Below are positions 50,143-59,309 of a stretch of 62,622 bases of DNA, one piece after another (the first letter of the stretch is position 1; the number at the start of each line of letters is the position of its first letter). The notes under the pieces were generated by a model, which saw only the letters and a list, made by a program, of their open reading frames with translations, was not told where the DNA came from and searched no databases. Source of the stretch: a virus; IMG/VR virus record IMGVR_UViG_3300043395_001957, positions 1-62,622 of that record. One strand, written 5' to 3'. The position numbers and the translations under genes are program-made.

Positions 50143-51108
50143 TTAATAAGCGCCGTAGTAAACGATATCTTGTCCGATACCGAATTGTACACCAGCTGTG
50201 TATCTCATTATGATACGATAGTTTTGAGAACCATCCAAATTAGCCATGTCTAATACTCTAACTTCGTTATGGTCAGATAATAAACCTGTACCGAAGAATA
50301 AGTTAGATTTTTGAGCTGCTACGATTTTAGATGCACTCATACCTGGACACAATACGATTTCGATACCATTGAAGTTGAATGGTTTTTCACCAACGTTCAT
50401 TTGGTTGTTCCAACCATTTGCTCCGATAGCACCACCTGCTAATGCTTGCTGATATGCTTTTGCTACGTTAGTAGATACATACAACAATACATCTTCCTTA
50501 CCATATACGGTATCAGGGATTGTGTTTACAACAGAGTTTAATTTGTCCAATACGTTTGCTGAAGTTACGCTACCAGAGATAACGATACTTCCAGATTTTG
50601 CTGCTAATACTGCAGTTGCACCACCTGCTGCGATAGATGCAGAGAATGCTGATTCAAATCCAAGGAATTGACCATTGATGTTAGTACCTTGCCAAATAGA
50701 TTGTTCAGTTGCTTCTGCTACTTTACCACCTACATAAGAGATTAAGAAATCGTTGAAGTTAGCAGGAATAGAATCAAATGCAGAGTATCCTAATTGCAAT
50801 GCTTCCCAGCTATCTACGAACTCTTGCTTACATAATTGTAAGTTAACTTGAAGTTCTTTTGGTTCAAGGATTCTTTCAGATAATACTACACTACCTGATG
50901 TTACGAAGTCGCAAGATGCGTCTTGTACGATACCATCAACTGCTACCTTTTGTAAAACTTCTTTGAACTTTACATTAGGGTGGATGGTAATCAATTTGTT
51001 GTCAAGCGTTCTAGCTGACAAAAGCGCTGCAGCAATATACTGACCTGCGAATTCCCCCGCATAGGTTGTAGTAATTGTAGGCTGAGCGAAATTTTGTAAT
51101 TTTTTCAT
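50143..51108 (-). CDS. Major capsid protein (B)
   Basis: A 321-residue near-copy of the unit A capsid protein. A three-residue difference at about 165-180 (VLAAKSGSIVISG against VLPARSTGGSSAIISG) marks a loop free to change. The rest is nearly invariant, consistent with strict assembly constraints or recent exchange. Confidence 0.85.
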   Translation of the reverse strand: MKKLQNFAQPTITTTYAGEFAGQYIAAALLSARTLDNKLITIHPNVKFKEVLQKVAVDGIVQDASCDFVTSGSVVLSERILEPKELQVNLQLCKQEFVDSWEALQLGYSAFDSIPANFNDFLISYVGGKVAEATEQSIWQGTNINGQFLGFESAFSASIAAGGATAVLAAKSGSIVISGSVTSANVLDKLNSVVNTIPDTVYGKEDVLLYVSTNVAKAYQQALAGGAIGANGWNNQMNVGEKPFNFNGIEIVLCPGMSASKIVAAQKSNLFFGTGLLSDHNEVRVLDMANLDGSQNYRIIMRYTAGVQFGIGQDIVYYGAY

Positions 51109-51141
51109 TGTTACCTTTTTTAAAAGATTTTTTTAATAATT

Positions 51142-51906
51142 TTATTTATAAAGTTTAGATAAGAATGCTGATTGTGAGTTTTGAGCTTTCTTACCATAAT
51201 TTGTTTTTGATTTGTCAGTAGAGAACTTAACACCGGATTCAACAGGAGCACCATCTAATTTTGCTAACTCCTCTTCTTCATCCATAGTTGGTAACATCTC
51301 TTCTTCATCTTTTTCTTTTTCTACTTCAATAGAGATTTCAGCCATCTTAGCCATCTTTTTCTCCATTTCTTCAATGCGGTATGACATCTCTTCCATTTTC
51401 TTAGCCATATCAGCCATATCCATTGGAGTATCTTCACCCTCTTTGATATCAGCAGGAACGCCATCACCAACTTGTGGGATATCTGATTCTGCTTCTTCAG
51501 TTACTTCTGCTAACATAGATGATGGTTTTAAACCTTTATCATCAGATGCTGGAGATTTGATGTCTTTTACTTTGTTAGCTTCTTCTTCGATGTTAGATTG
51601 AGGAAGGTCTTTTACTTCAGCAGTTTCTGCTTCAAATTCAACATTCTCTCTTTCAACGATTTTACCGCCTTCTGATTTTACTTTGATGTACACTTCTTGT
51701 CCCTCTTCACCTACTAATTTAAGGTCGTGGAAACCATCTGGTGCTGGTGTTTTTTCACCATCTTCACCGATAATCATAAGGTCTTCGCCTACATCAAAAG
51801 TAGGAGATTCTACGATTGTACCGTCTGCTAATTTTGCATAAGTTAATGATACTTCATCTTTAGAAAGTAATGTCATTATCTTATTAAGAACTTGTTTTGC
51901 GTTCAT
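51142..51906 (-). CDS. Head scaffolding protein candidate (B)
   Basis: A 254-residue acidic copy of 16886-17623: similar N-terminal beta domain (TYAKLADGTIVESPTFDVGEDL), EVKDLPQSNIEEEANKVKDI, Glu-rich coiled coil (MAKKMEEMSYRIEEMEKKMAKMAE) and FLSKLYK end. Nine residues longer in the Glu-rich part. Confidence 0.75.
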   Translation of the reverse strand: MNAKQVLNKIMTLLSKDEVSLTYAKLADGTIVESPTFDVGEDLMIIGEDGEKTPAPDGFHDLKLVGEEGQEVYIKVKSEGGKIVERENVEFEAETAEVKDLPQSNIEEEANKVKDIKSPASDDKGLKPSSMLAEVTEEAESDIPQVGDGVPADIKEGEDTPMDMADMAKKMEEMSYRIEEMEKKMAKMAEISIEVEKEKDEEEMLPTMDEEEELAKLDGAPVESGVKFSTDKSKTNYGKKAQNSQSAFLSKLYK

Positions 51907-51924
51907 AGTTTTTCTAATTTATAT

Positions 51925-51955
51925 TATTTAACAATTTGAGTTACTAAAGTTGTAA
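51925..51955 (-). promoter_or_regulatory. Bipartite late-type promoter candidate before scaffold/capsid (B)
   Basis: TTAC, 18 bases, TGTTAAATA on the minus strand, 18 bases before the ATG; partner of 17642-17672. Confidence 0.6.
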
Positions 51956-51961
51956 TTTTTT

Positions 51962-54900
51962 TTATAATGATGGATTTATAATCATATAGCCTACAATATC
52001 AGTATCACCATTACCTGTTGATTGAATTGTAAATGTTCCACTTCCTTTTGAAAGGATTGCTGGGCTATGTGCGTTTGTAAGTGTTTGTTTAGTTACTATA
52101 ATAATTGAATTTGCAGTTACTAATGAGTTAGAAACAACTGCCTGTGATGGAGATGCTCCATCAAGCGTTGCAGTTCCAACTTGTTGATTACTTCCTGTTG
52201 CAAAACGATGTTCAAATCCTTGTGCTATATTTGTACTTCCTGTAAATGCTGTGCTACCACTTACATTAAGAGTTCCCTCTACAAATGTGTTACTACCACT
52301 ATCAATTAAGAAACCAGTCTTTCTCGTAGAAGTTCCCGTACCTGTACCTACTGCAAAAACAGTTTCTGCAGTATATGCTTTTGTACCACCTAAATCATTC
52401 CATCTACCTGCGAATACTGAACCCCAATCTGCGCCTGTTGGACCAGCTACTCTACTGTTAGTACCATATACAGTTAACGATTGACCGATTAGGTTTGTAG
52501 AGTTAACATTAGTATTGTCACCATTGAAAGATGCAGATATCACATTAGAACCACCAAACATAGTACTATTTGAAATTACTCTTGGTGATGTAAATGTTGC
52601 GTTGGAGCCTGATGCGTATATTGTACTACCACCTATGAATACTCCTGAATTAATACCTAATGCAGCGTTTGTATTAACCGTTGATGGGAAGTATGAGTTA
52701 TTAACAATTAAAGTACCTTGAACAGTAGCACCATTTAAATTAATAGATGAACTATCGTAATTTAAAGTAACTGTTCCACCTATCGTATTAGCGCTCATAT
52801 TACTTGATGCAGATAGTGGAGTTTTAGCTGCTACTGCACTTATAGTACCTGCTATAATATTATTTGTAACATTAAGACCTGATACTGCTCTTTCAAAATT
52901 ATTAGCTGCGCTTGTTCCAAAAGATAAAGCAGTACTTGCACCATTCATAAGTAAGTTACTACTTACCGTATATGTTGATGAAGAAACAGGTGCTCTAAAT
53001 ATTACTCCGGCATTTGAAATGTTGTTAGCCATTGTAATTGGGAATGCTGCGGAGCCTGTTATCTGTGGTAATACGTTTGTATAAATGTTACCACTACCAC
53101 CAACATATCTATTAAATCCAGCAGTTACACCTGAAGGATTTGCGAATATATTACCACTACCACTTACGATAGTTGTTGGATTACCTGTATTTGTTTTAAA
53201 TATTAAGTTTGTGTTTGCGTTTACTTGTGATGAACTTATATGCGATAATGATGCATATGTAGGCGTTACACTTGAGTTAGTTAGTACTAATGAGCCGCTT
53301 TTACCTAATAAATAAACTTCACCTTGTCCGCTACCTACTACATCACCTATTGATTCAACACCTCTAAAGTTATTTGAGCCCGTTGTTGCGAAGTAAGAAT
53401 TAGAAACATATTGTGATGCTGTAAATGAGTTTAGTGAAGATAAATCAGTTGTTCCACCAAATGATGATGTTGCTACAGTTGTTGTTCTACCACTAGCATC
53501 TCCAACCCAAACATATCCTTGAGCTAAAGGTGCATCAAATGTTGAACTTATTTTTAAACTACCTGTAATATCTACGTTAGTATTTATTCCAGAATTAACT
53601 GAAACAGGTGTTTGAAATGTTACACCACCAACAGTACTTTGGAATTGAACCGGGTTATTTTGGAATGTTGTATTATTTCCTGCAGCACCTGCTAAAGTAA
53701 ATGTTTTAGTATTACTTACACCATCTCTACTAAATGCAATATCACCAACACCTGGTACTAATTGTATATTATAGAAATTAGAGGAGCCTGTCAAGAAACG
53801 GATATTACTTCCATCACCTATTTCCAATGCGTTTGCACTACCACCTACTCTAAATCCGTTAGATGCAGATACATATCCGCTTACAACTTGATTTCCGTTA
53901 AATGTATTACTTCCGGTTGTTGCAAAACTACCTGTATTAATTACACTACCTGTTTGGATATATGGTTGTAATGCTGATGCTATATTTTGAAAATTATCAT
54001 ATTGTGTTACACCATTATTATTAGTTGTAAGAATATATGAGCCCGTACCTAGTTGTATTGAACTACTAATCCAATCAACTACATCAGGGTAAAATGTTCC
54101 TGATTGATTTAATGCACCACTTATAGTTTGGTTTCCAACAAATGAGTTACTTCCTGTTGTTGCGAAACTACCTGTATTAATACCACTACCTGTGATTGCG
54201 TTTATTCTTGCGTCTACCGATGCCGAAAATGTAGAATCAATTGGTGATTGTCCTAACCAAGTAATTGCTGCACTACTATTTAATGTTAATCCACCACCTA
54301 TATAAAGAAAACTTCCTACATCTGTATTTCCATTTAATTTTGTAGATGTAGTCGGGTTTACAACTAAATCACCACTAATAAGTGTATTACTTGCAGTTAT
54401 TTGGTTTGATACAATTAAACTACCTGTCAATTGTAATGTGTTACTTCCTGTTGGAACATTTATTGTAACTGCTCCTGCACCAATTCCATTTCCAACTGCG
54501 TTTGTTTGTCCTAATTGGAATCCACCATCTGCAGCTAAAATTATATTATTGCTTTTAGCTAATATTTTTATGCTACCGCTACCACCATATTGACCATTAT
54601 TATTAATATTAAAATCACCATATGCGGTAAAGTTATTATTAGGTGCTTGGAACTCTACGTTAGCTTGTCCACCACCTGTTGATATAATATTCAATTGAGT
54701 GTTACCACTTGTTGTTATAGTTTGATTACCCGTAAATGTGTTACTGCCTGTTGTAGCGAAACTACCTGTATTAAATGTGCTTCCACTTACATCAGGTATG
54801 TTTACTGAAAATGTAGAAGCATCCCCTTTTGTAAATGTTAAGTTACGAGTACTATTATTAAACGATGCAGTGATTAGTGAACTTCCAGTTATTGCTGAAG

Positions 54901-55096
54901 TTACACTACCTGTTGCGTTATTTATTCTAGTGTTAAAAGATGCACTATCTGCAGTATATATGGTTTGATTCACTGTAGAATCAATCATATCTTCATTGAA
55001 TGTCCTTAATCTTACTGGCGTAATCTGACCATTATTATTATTAGGAAATTCGGTATTGTTTTCAACCTTTAAGGCCTGTTTTGATAATTCTGCCAT
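51962..55096 (-). CDS. Long repetitive tail fibre (B)
   Basis: A 1044-residue fibre of the same length as in unit A. The first ~55 residues match A. The middle differs: it lacks the QRLNSLESFTAS coiled-coil repeats and has repeated NTGSFATTGSNTFTGNQ modules (at least five). The region about 660-960 is again related to A (NRYVGGSGNIYTNVLPQITGS, GTGTGTSTRKTGFLIDSGSN). The last ~90 residues (FEHRFATGSNQQVGTATLDG...YMIINPSL) are a separate C-terminal domain. It is followed directly by the scaffold gene. Confidence 0.75.
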   Translation of the reverse strand: MAELSKQALKVENNTEFPNNNNGQITPVRLRTFNEDMIDSTVNQTIYTADSASFNTRINNATGSVTSAITGSSLITASFNNSTRNLTFTKGDASTFSVNIPDVSGSTFNTGSFATTGSNTFTGNQTITTSGNTQLNIISTGGGQANVEFQAPNNNFTAYGDFNINNNGQYGGSGSIKILAKSNNIILAADGGFQLGQTNAVGNGIGAGAVTINVPTGSNTLQLTGSLIVSNQITASNTLISGDLVVNPTTSTKLNGNTDVGSFLYIGGGLTLNSSAAITWLGQSPIDSTFSASVDARINAITGSGINTGSFATTGSNSFVGNQTISGALNQSGTFYPDVVDWISSSIQLGTGSYILTTNNNGVTQYDNFQNIASALQPYIQTGSVINTGSFATTGSNTFNGNQVVSGYVSASNGFRVGGSANALEIGDGSNIRFLTGSSNFYNIQLVPGVGDIAFSRDGVSNTKTFTLAGAAGNNTTFQNNPVQFQSTVGGVTFQTPVSVNSGINTNVDITGSLKISSTFDAPLAQGYVWVGDASGRTTTVATSSFGGTTDLSSLNSFTASQYVSNSYFATTGSNNFRGVESIGDVVGSGQGEVYLLGKSGSLVLTNSSVTPTYASLSHISSSQVNANTNLIFKTNTGNPTTIVSGSGNIFANPSGVTAGFNRYVGGSGNIYTNVLPQITGSAAFPITMANNISNAGVIFRAPVSSSTYTVSSNLLMNGASTALSFGTSAANNFERAVSGLNVTNNIIAGTISAVAAKTPLSASSNMSANTIGGTVTLNYDSSSINLNGATVQGTLIVNNSYFPSTVNTNAALGINSGVFIGGSTIYASGSNATFTSPRVISNSTMFGGSNVISASFNGDNTNVNSTNLIGQSLTVYGTNSRVAGPTGADWGSVFAGRWNDLGGTKAYTAETVFAVGTGTGTSTRKTGFLIDSGSNTFVEGTLNVSGSTAFTGSTNIAQGFEHRFATGSNQQVGTATLDGASPSQAVVSNSLVTANSIIIVTKQTLTNAHSPAILSKGSGTFTIQSTGNGDTDIVGYMIINPSL

Positions 55097-55112
55097 GTTA
55101 TATTTTTATATT

Positions 55113-55385
55113 TTATTCTAATACGATATCAAATCCATCAGAGTAACCATCAGAGAATGCACCACCTTTAGTTCGTGTTGCTGATTCTATCTGTCCAATA
55201 CCCTGTGACATCAATGCACCTTTACAGCAGTTTACATCATAGGTATCTTTATCAACGCAGAGACATGCTCTTCTACTATTCTTTGGAGATGATAGTCCGC
55301 GTGTTGGTCCGATGTAATAGCCAGAGTTGTTCTCTCTATTCACCGAATATCTTAACGCACCATTTCTACTATTTGACCAAGGCAT
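55113..55385 (-). CDS. Conserved small Cys protein (B)
   Basis: A 90-residue near-copy of 21645-21917 with the Cys pattern RRACLCVDKDTYDVNCCKGAL kept. Function not known. Confidence 0.75.
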   Translation of the reverse strand: MPWSNSRNGALRYSVNRENNSGYYIGPTRGLSSPKNSRRACLCVDKDTYDVNCCKGALMSQGIGQIESATRTKGGAFSDGYSDGFDIVLE

Positions 55386-55400
55386 ACTGATTGTTTTATG

Positions 55401-55431
55401 TATTTAACAATCATAAAGTTATAAATCGTAG
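55401..55431 (-). promoter_or_regulatory. Bipartite late-type promoter candidate (B)
   Basis: CTAC, exactly 18 bases, TGTTAAATA on the minus strand, 15 bases before the ATG of the 90-residue gene; partner of 21934-21963. Confidence 0.6.
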
Positions 55432-55433
55432 AG

Positions 55434-55700
55434 TTATTTAACACCAATGCCCTTCATCGCTTCCTTATGTAGTAAAGAATCTAATCTTGCTTTATCAGAT
55501 TTGAAGGATAGGTATAGCAAACACTTCTCTAATGGGTATTTTACTACTTCTTCAATTTTGGCAAGTTCACCATCTGCGAGCTCAATGATAGTCGAATAAG
55601 CTCTCCACTTTTTGCTAAAATTTGCCTGATGTTGTGAGGAAGGTCCATCTCCATCGTAGATTTCAGGGTATCTTTCAGTAAGTCCGTTTGTAAACGAACA
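55434..55700 (-). CDS. -1 frame extension of the frameshift protein (B)
   Basis: Open frame of 88 residues entered by a -1 slip: CSFTNGLTERYPEIYDGDG, NFSKKWRAYSTIIELADG, PLEKCLLYLSFKSDKARL, LLHKEAMKGIGVK. Closely related to the unit A extension, including 35 or so residues past the zero-frame stop. Confidence 0.7.
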   Translation of the reverse strand, partial: CSFTNGLTERYPEIYDGDGPSSQHQANFSKKWRAYSTIIELADGELAKIEEVVKYPLEKCLLYLSFKSDKARLDSLLHKEAMKGIGVK

Positions 55701-56203
55701 AAAAAAAACAGCGCTCCCCAATGTAGTTCCATATTTACATCCAACCATTTCTCTTCATCTATATCTCCATCGTATGGACGGATGGAATACATACTACCTT
55801 TCTTATTTGTAACAGGCCTGTATAGTATGGACATTATCTTTGCCCAATTCTTATCAATTGTAATTGTATCGTATTGTGTGATATCAGCGTAAGCACCATA
55901 AGCCATCTTACTTAAATTTGGTTCAAAGCCGTATTCAATCCCATCTATTGTTACGAATTTTTGCAAATCAATAGTATCAGGTGATATAAATTCTGCTAAT
56001 CTGCTTTTCAATTTTAAATAGGATTCAGATGATAATCCCTTTATGTATTCTGGGTTTAATCCACATAAGTGATGTAGCATAAGTGCAACCTGTGCTTCTT
56101 CATCATCTCTATATGCTTCCATATCTGCTTGTAATGCAAGATATTGTTTAAGAGTTACATCTTTCCATGTAGTTGGTATCTCTAATGTTAATGTTTGTTT
56201 CAT
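55544..56203 (-). CDS. Frameshift-site protein, zero-frame product (tail assembly chaperone candidate, B)
   Basis: A 219-residue copy of 22077-22736, same length. The U9 run again falls exactly after codon 165 (55708-55700), preceded by GCGCUG and followed by GUUC. A -1 slip gives a 256-residue fusion. Keeping the run while neighbouring third positions have changed argues that it is selected. Confidence 0.7.
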   Translation of the reverse strand: MKQTLTLEIPTTWKDVTLKQYLALQADMEAYRDDEEAQVALMLHHLCGLNPEYIKGLSSESYLKLKSRLAEFISPDTIDLQKFVTIDGIEYGFEPNLSKMAYGAYADITQYDTITIDKNWAKIMSILYRPVTNKKGSMYSIRPYDGDIDEEKWLDVNMELHWGALFFFVRLQTDLLKDTLKSTMEMDLPHNIRQILAKSGELIRLSLSSQMVNLPKLKK

Positions 56204-56373
56204 GCTGTATAGTTTTGTAATATGTTTTTTAATTGTTTGTTTTTAGCCATTTCGTTTTTCAGCATTGCATCCATAGCTATTATCTTTGCTCTTAACTCTT
56301 CGTTATCCTTTTGTGTTTGCTGCACATATAGGAGTAAATCTTTTATCTCTTCTGATGTATATGTTTGACTCAT
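56200..56373 (-). CDS. 57-residue coiled-coil peptide (B)
   Basis: Same peptide as 22733-22906 (MSQTYTSEEIKDLLLYVQQT start, core IIAMDAMLKNEMAKNKQLK) with ATGA overlaps on both sides. Role unknown. Confidence 0.85.
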   Translation of the reverse strand: MSQTYTSEEIKDLLLYVQQTQKDNEELRAKIIAMDAMLKNEMAKNKQLKNILQNYTA

Positions 56374-57542
56374 CGTATTGATATTGTGTAGTTTCCTGCT
56401 TTAATCTTTTTAGCATTTAATCTTTCCATACATACATAGCGGATTGCGTCAATTGCGTGGTTTGAATAATCAACGGGGATATTCTCAAAGTTTCCGTTTT
56501 TATCAACCATCCAAACATACTCTCCAAATTCCTTCACTATATTGCTGCTTCTTTTTGTCACTATTAAGCGATATTGCATCATAAGGTCAATACCTAGCTT
56601 AATCGAATCCTTTCCTTTCCTGACAGGTTTAACATTAAATCCGAGCCTATATAGCTCTTCATTCAAACGAGGTTCTGCACTATCAGCCCAAATCTCTTCT
56701 CTACCTACTTCTAATTCTCTTAATCGGTTTGCAATATCAGATGTTACCATTCCTTTCTGATATACCAATTCATCTATGAAAAGGTCTTTATCTCTTTTCC
56801 AAATCGCTACTAATGCAGTTGGGTCTACGGTAAATCCATAGTCTAATCCGAATGCAACAAACTCTGCATTCTCCGGCACTTCCTCTACTAAATTGATTGA
56901 GAAGATTGTTCCTACATTATTGCCTGGCAATCCCATACCATATATCTTATAGTATTCAGGGTTGATTTCTTTTAATCTTTCAATCTCTTCTACTAACTGC
57001 TTTTCTAAATAAGGGTTATCACGAAAGGTACTTATATAAAGGTCTGCTTCAGGGTGTGTTTGTATTTCGTTGAAGATATAGTTGTTAGTACCAAAGGATG
57101 GGTTGTATGCTATAATTGTTTTCTTACGTGTTCTGATAAACAATTGGAAATAATCTTCTTGTGATAACTCATTACACTCATCTACAAATAAGTAATCTCT
57201 TGCACTACCTTTTCTTTTTTCCGCACTATCGATGGACATAAACTCAACCATACTTCCATTATCAAATGAATAAACGTGTTCGGTTGCTGACCATCTTTCT
57301 TCTTCCCAAATTCCTAATTCTTTTAATATGCTTATCCAATCTCTCATAATAGAGACACGCATAGATGGAAATGATTTTCTTACTACTGATATTACTATGT
57401 TTGGTTCGGATAGTGCTTTAACCAATATCCATTGTAGTGCTGAGTAAGACTTACCGCTACGCGTTCCACCCTGAAGAATACAAATCCTTCTACTGCTCTC
57501 AATATCTCTATATGTCTTTGATGTGTTGATTTGCAGTTCCAT
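56370..57542 (-). CDS. terL: Terminase large subunit (B)
   Basis: A 390-residue packaging motor. Walker A GGTRSGKS at 25-32, Walker B YLFVDE at about 117-122 (a canonical DE, unlike the LFLEE of A), nuclease motifs GLDYGFTVDPTALVAI, WADSAEPRLNEELYRLGF and NHAIDAIRY. The ATPase half differs strongly from A while the nuclease half is close. Overlaps terS by 35 bases. Confidence 0.92.
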   Translation of the reverse strand: MELQINTSKTYRDIESSRRICILQGGTRSGKSYSALQWILVKALSEPNIVISVVRKSFPSMRVSIMRDWISILKELGIWEEERWSATEHVYSFDNGSMVEFMSIDSAEKRKGSARDYLFVDECNELSQEDYFQLFIRTRKKTIIAYNPSFGTNNYIFNEIQTHPEADLYISTFRDNPYLEKQLVEEIERLKEINPEYYKIYGMGLPGNNVGTIFSINLVEEVPENAEFVAFGLDYGFTVDPTALVAIWKRDKDLFIDELVYQKGMVTSDIANRLRELEVGREEIWADSAEPRLNEELYRLGFNVKPVRKGKDSIKLGIDLMMQYRLIVTKRSSNIVKEFGEYVWMVDKNGNFENIPVDYSNHAIDAIRYVCMERLNAKKIKAGNYTISIR

Positions 57543-57816
57543 CTTGTATGTTTACGCTGATTTGCTGTATTCTCTGATTAATCTCACCAGTCAATTCTAT
57601 TGATGCTTTCTTTGGCACAATGTATTCTAATAGTTTAAGATATATCTTTGCGGCTTCTATTGGGTCTTGCTTTCTAATCTTTTCCAAATCTTCACGAAGG
57701 GCATCCAATCCGCTATTAGCCAAACGGGCAACAGCAAGTTTAGCCTGCTCCGTAGAACGATTAATTGCTCCTACTGGCCTTCCTTTACTTAATTTATTTC
57801 CTTTTGCGAATGGCAT
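57508..57816 (-). CDS. terS: Terminase small subunit (B)
   Basis: A 102-residue protein with MPFAKGNKLSKGRPVGAINR, related to the unit A start (KGxxLxxGRPxGAINRSTE), followed by DLEKIRKQDPIEAAKIYLKLLEY. Overlaps terL. Confidence 0.8.
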   Translation of the reverse strand: MPFAKGNKLSKGRPVGAINRSTEQAKLAVARLANSGLDALREDLEKIRKQDPIEAAKIYLKLLEYIVPKKASIELTGEINQRIQQISVNIQDGTANQHIKDI

Positions 57817-57842
57817 ATATGTTTAGCGATGTTATTTAATCA

Positions 57843-57850
57843 TGTAACAA
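57843..57850 (-). promoter_or_regulatory. TGTTACAT element before terS (B)
   Basis: CTAC, 15 bases, TGTTACAT on the minus strand; aligned with the TGTTAAAC site of unit A but poorer. Confidence 0.25.
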
Positions 57851-57899
57851 CGCTTTCAGGTTTTGTAGTTGATGATATATTTGTATATACATATATATG

Positions 57900-58007
57900 T
57901 TAGTTGAGTAGGGCGTTCCATATAGTCCACAACATATTGAAACCAAAACTTAAAACGAATAGGATTCCTAAATAGGCTATAAACAATATCCAAGTTTCAT
58001 CACTCAA
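57900..58007 (-). CDS. 35-residue single-membrane-span protein with TTG start (B)
   Basis: Frame from TTG (58007-58005) inside the end of the upstream gene to TAA at 57900. Product reads MSDETWILFIAYLGILFVLS then FGFNMLWTIWNALLN. It aligns with the 44-residue protein of unit A (WELILAYIGLLFGFS...LLTVWKGLFE). No ATG or GTG is available in frame near the start, so TTG is the likely start. Conservation supports it despite the short length. Confidence 0.6.
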   Translation of the reverse strand: MSDETWILFIAYLGILFVLSFGFNMLWTIWNALLN

Positions 58008-58293
58008 TAGGGATTTGGTATTTCTCCACAATAATATCAATAGCTTTTTCATATAGTGTTGATTCCTTTATTCTTTTGTTCTTATATTTGTTTTCTAATC
58101 TGATTAGTTCTTTTTGTACTTGCTGATATATTCCTTTGTTTATTATCCATTGAGTCAAAATTACTACCTTTAACCCATCCGGTATTTTGGCTACATTGGA
58201 ATGATAACCATAAAGAGGCTCACTCCATTCTGCAATTCCTATTCCTACCGCAAACTCATTTGCTAATCGGTGATATGTTTCTTCCCTAATCAT
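58000..58293 (-). CDS. Hypothetical 97-residue protein (B only)
   Basis: Helical protein (MIREETYHRLANEFAVGIGI, LKVVILTQWIINKGIYQQVQKELIRLENKYKNKR). It fills the place of the methyltransferase and GT2 genes of unit A, overlapping both neighbours by 8 bases. No family recognised. Confidence 0.75.
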   Translation of the reverse strand: MIREETYHRLANEFAVGIGIAEWSEPLYGYHSNVAKIPDGLKVVILTQWIINKGIYQQVQKELIRLENKYKNKRIKESTLYEKAIDIIVEKYQIPIE

Positions 58294-58762
58294 CTTCTTC
58301 CATTCCGTATCCTAGCTTTTCCCAATCTTCCCATGTCATATTGCGAGTATCAGGATAATCTTTATTTATTTTTCCTTGTATTTTATTTCCTTTATCTTTT
58401 TCTTTATGAGAATTAATCCAAGCCATTAACTCTTCGTTGTTTTCAGTCTCTTCTAAATTCTTTTTTATTTGTTCTATCCATTTATCTCTATCCTTTATCT
58501 TACTCATTATACTTCTTGTCTTATAAAACTTTTGCTGATAATATTCCCATTCTCCTAATGGATATGGCAATCTTCCCATTAGTCCTGCTCTTCTACCTTC
58601 TTTCTCCGCTTGTATTCTAGCATATTCTCTTTGTCTAGCTCTTTGACAATCTAAACATACGCTAGTTTTATGTCCTACCTTTTGTGGTATTTCTTTTATC
58701 TCTCCGCAATGTAAACATTCCAATAGTAATGTTGGATATTTCTTTGTAACCTTTTTAGTCAT
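58286..58762 (-). CDS. Zinc-finger protein (B)
   Basis: A 158-residue version of 25855-26271: CLHCGEIKEIPQKVGHKTSVCLDCQRARQREYARI, GRRAGLMGRLPYPL, and KDYPDTRNMTWEDWEKLGYG at the end. Eight-base overlap with the sigma gene. Confidence 0.65.
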   Translation of the reverse strand: MTKKVTKKYPTLLLECLHCGEIKEIPQKVGHKTSVCLDCQRARQREYARIQAEKEGRRAGLMGRLPYPLGEWEYYQQKFYKTRSIMSKIKDRDKWIEQIKKNLEETENNEELMAWINSHKEKDKGNKIQGKINKDYPDTRNMTWEDWEKLGYGMEEDD

Positions 58763-59309
58763 TTATAAATGGGTTCTTAATAATTTGTTTTAGGTGTTGC
58801 CTAACTCTTTTTAGGTGTGTGAATACAGTGCTTTTAGATATACCAATTTTATCTGCTACTTCTTGTAGGGTATCATCGCCAGTCCAATATATCTCATATA
58901 TCATTGCGGAACTAAATCCTTTTGTTTTCTTTAATCGGTTTATCTCATCCATTACTGCTTTATGCGCTTCCATTATCTGAATATCTGCATCTACATTGTA
59001 TTCTATATCACAATCTTCCGATTGAACCATACCAATGTATTGTATCTTCTTTGCTCTTTTAGTACGATTTATCCATCTTGATTTAATGAACGAATGGCAG
59101 TACATAAGATTATAGGAATTATCGTAGTATAGTTTTGGACTACATTTTTCTGCTAAATACAGGTATAGGTCTTGAACGAGCTCCTCACTTTCTAATCTGC
59201 TTTTGCAAATATTGTATGAGACTTGCAAAAGCCACGTGTTAGATTGCCTGTATAAGTTATCTAATCTCTCATTACATTCAAATCTAACACTAGCCGTTAC
59301 TTCACTCAT
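58755..59309 (-). CDS. ECF-like RNA polymerase sigma factor (B)
   Basis: A 184-residue copy of 26281-26835, same length: VSYNICKSRLESEELVQDLYLYLAEK, HSFIKSRWINRTKR, acidic linker, and DTLQEVADKIGISKSTVFTHLKRVRQHLKQII as region 4. The recognition helix is almost unchanged, which predicts that both phages read the same promoter sequence. Confidence 0.75.
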   Translation of the reverse strand: MSEVTASVRFECNERLDNLYRQSNTWLLQVSYNICKSRLESEELVQDLYLYLAEKCSPKLYYDNSYNLMYCHSFIKSRWINRTKRAKKIQYIGMVQSEDCDIEYNVDADIQIMEAHKAVMDEINRLKKTKGFSSAMIYEIYWTGDDTLQEVADKIGISKSTVFTHLKRVRQHLKQIIKNPFIND

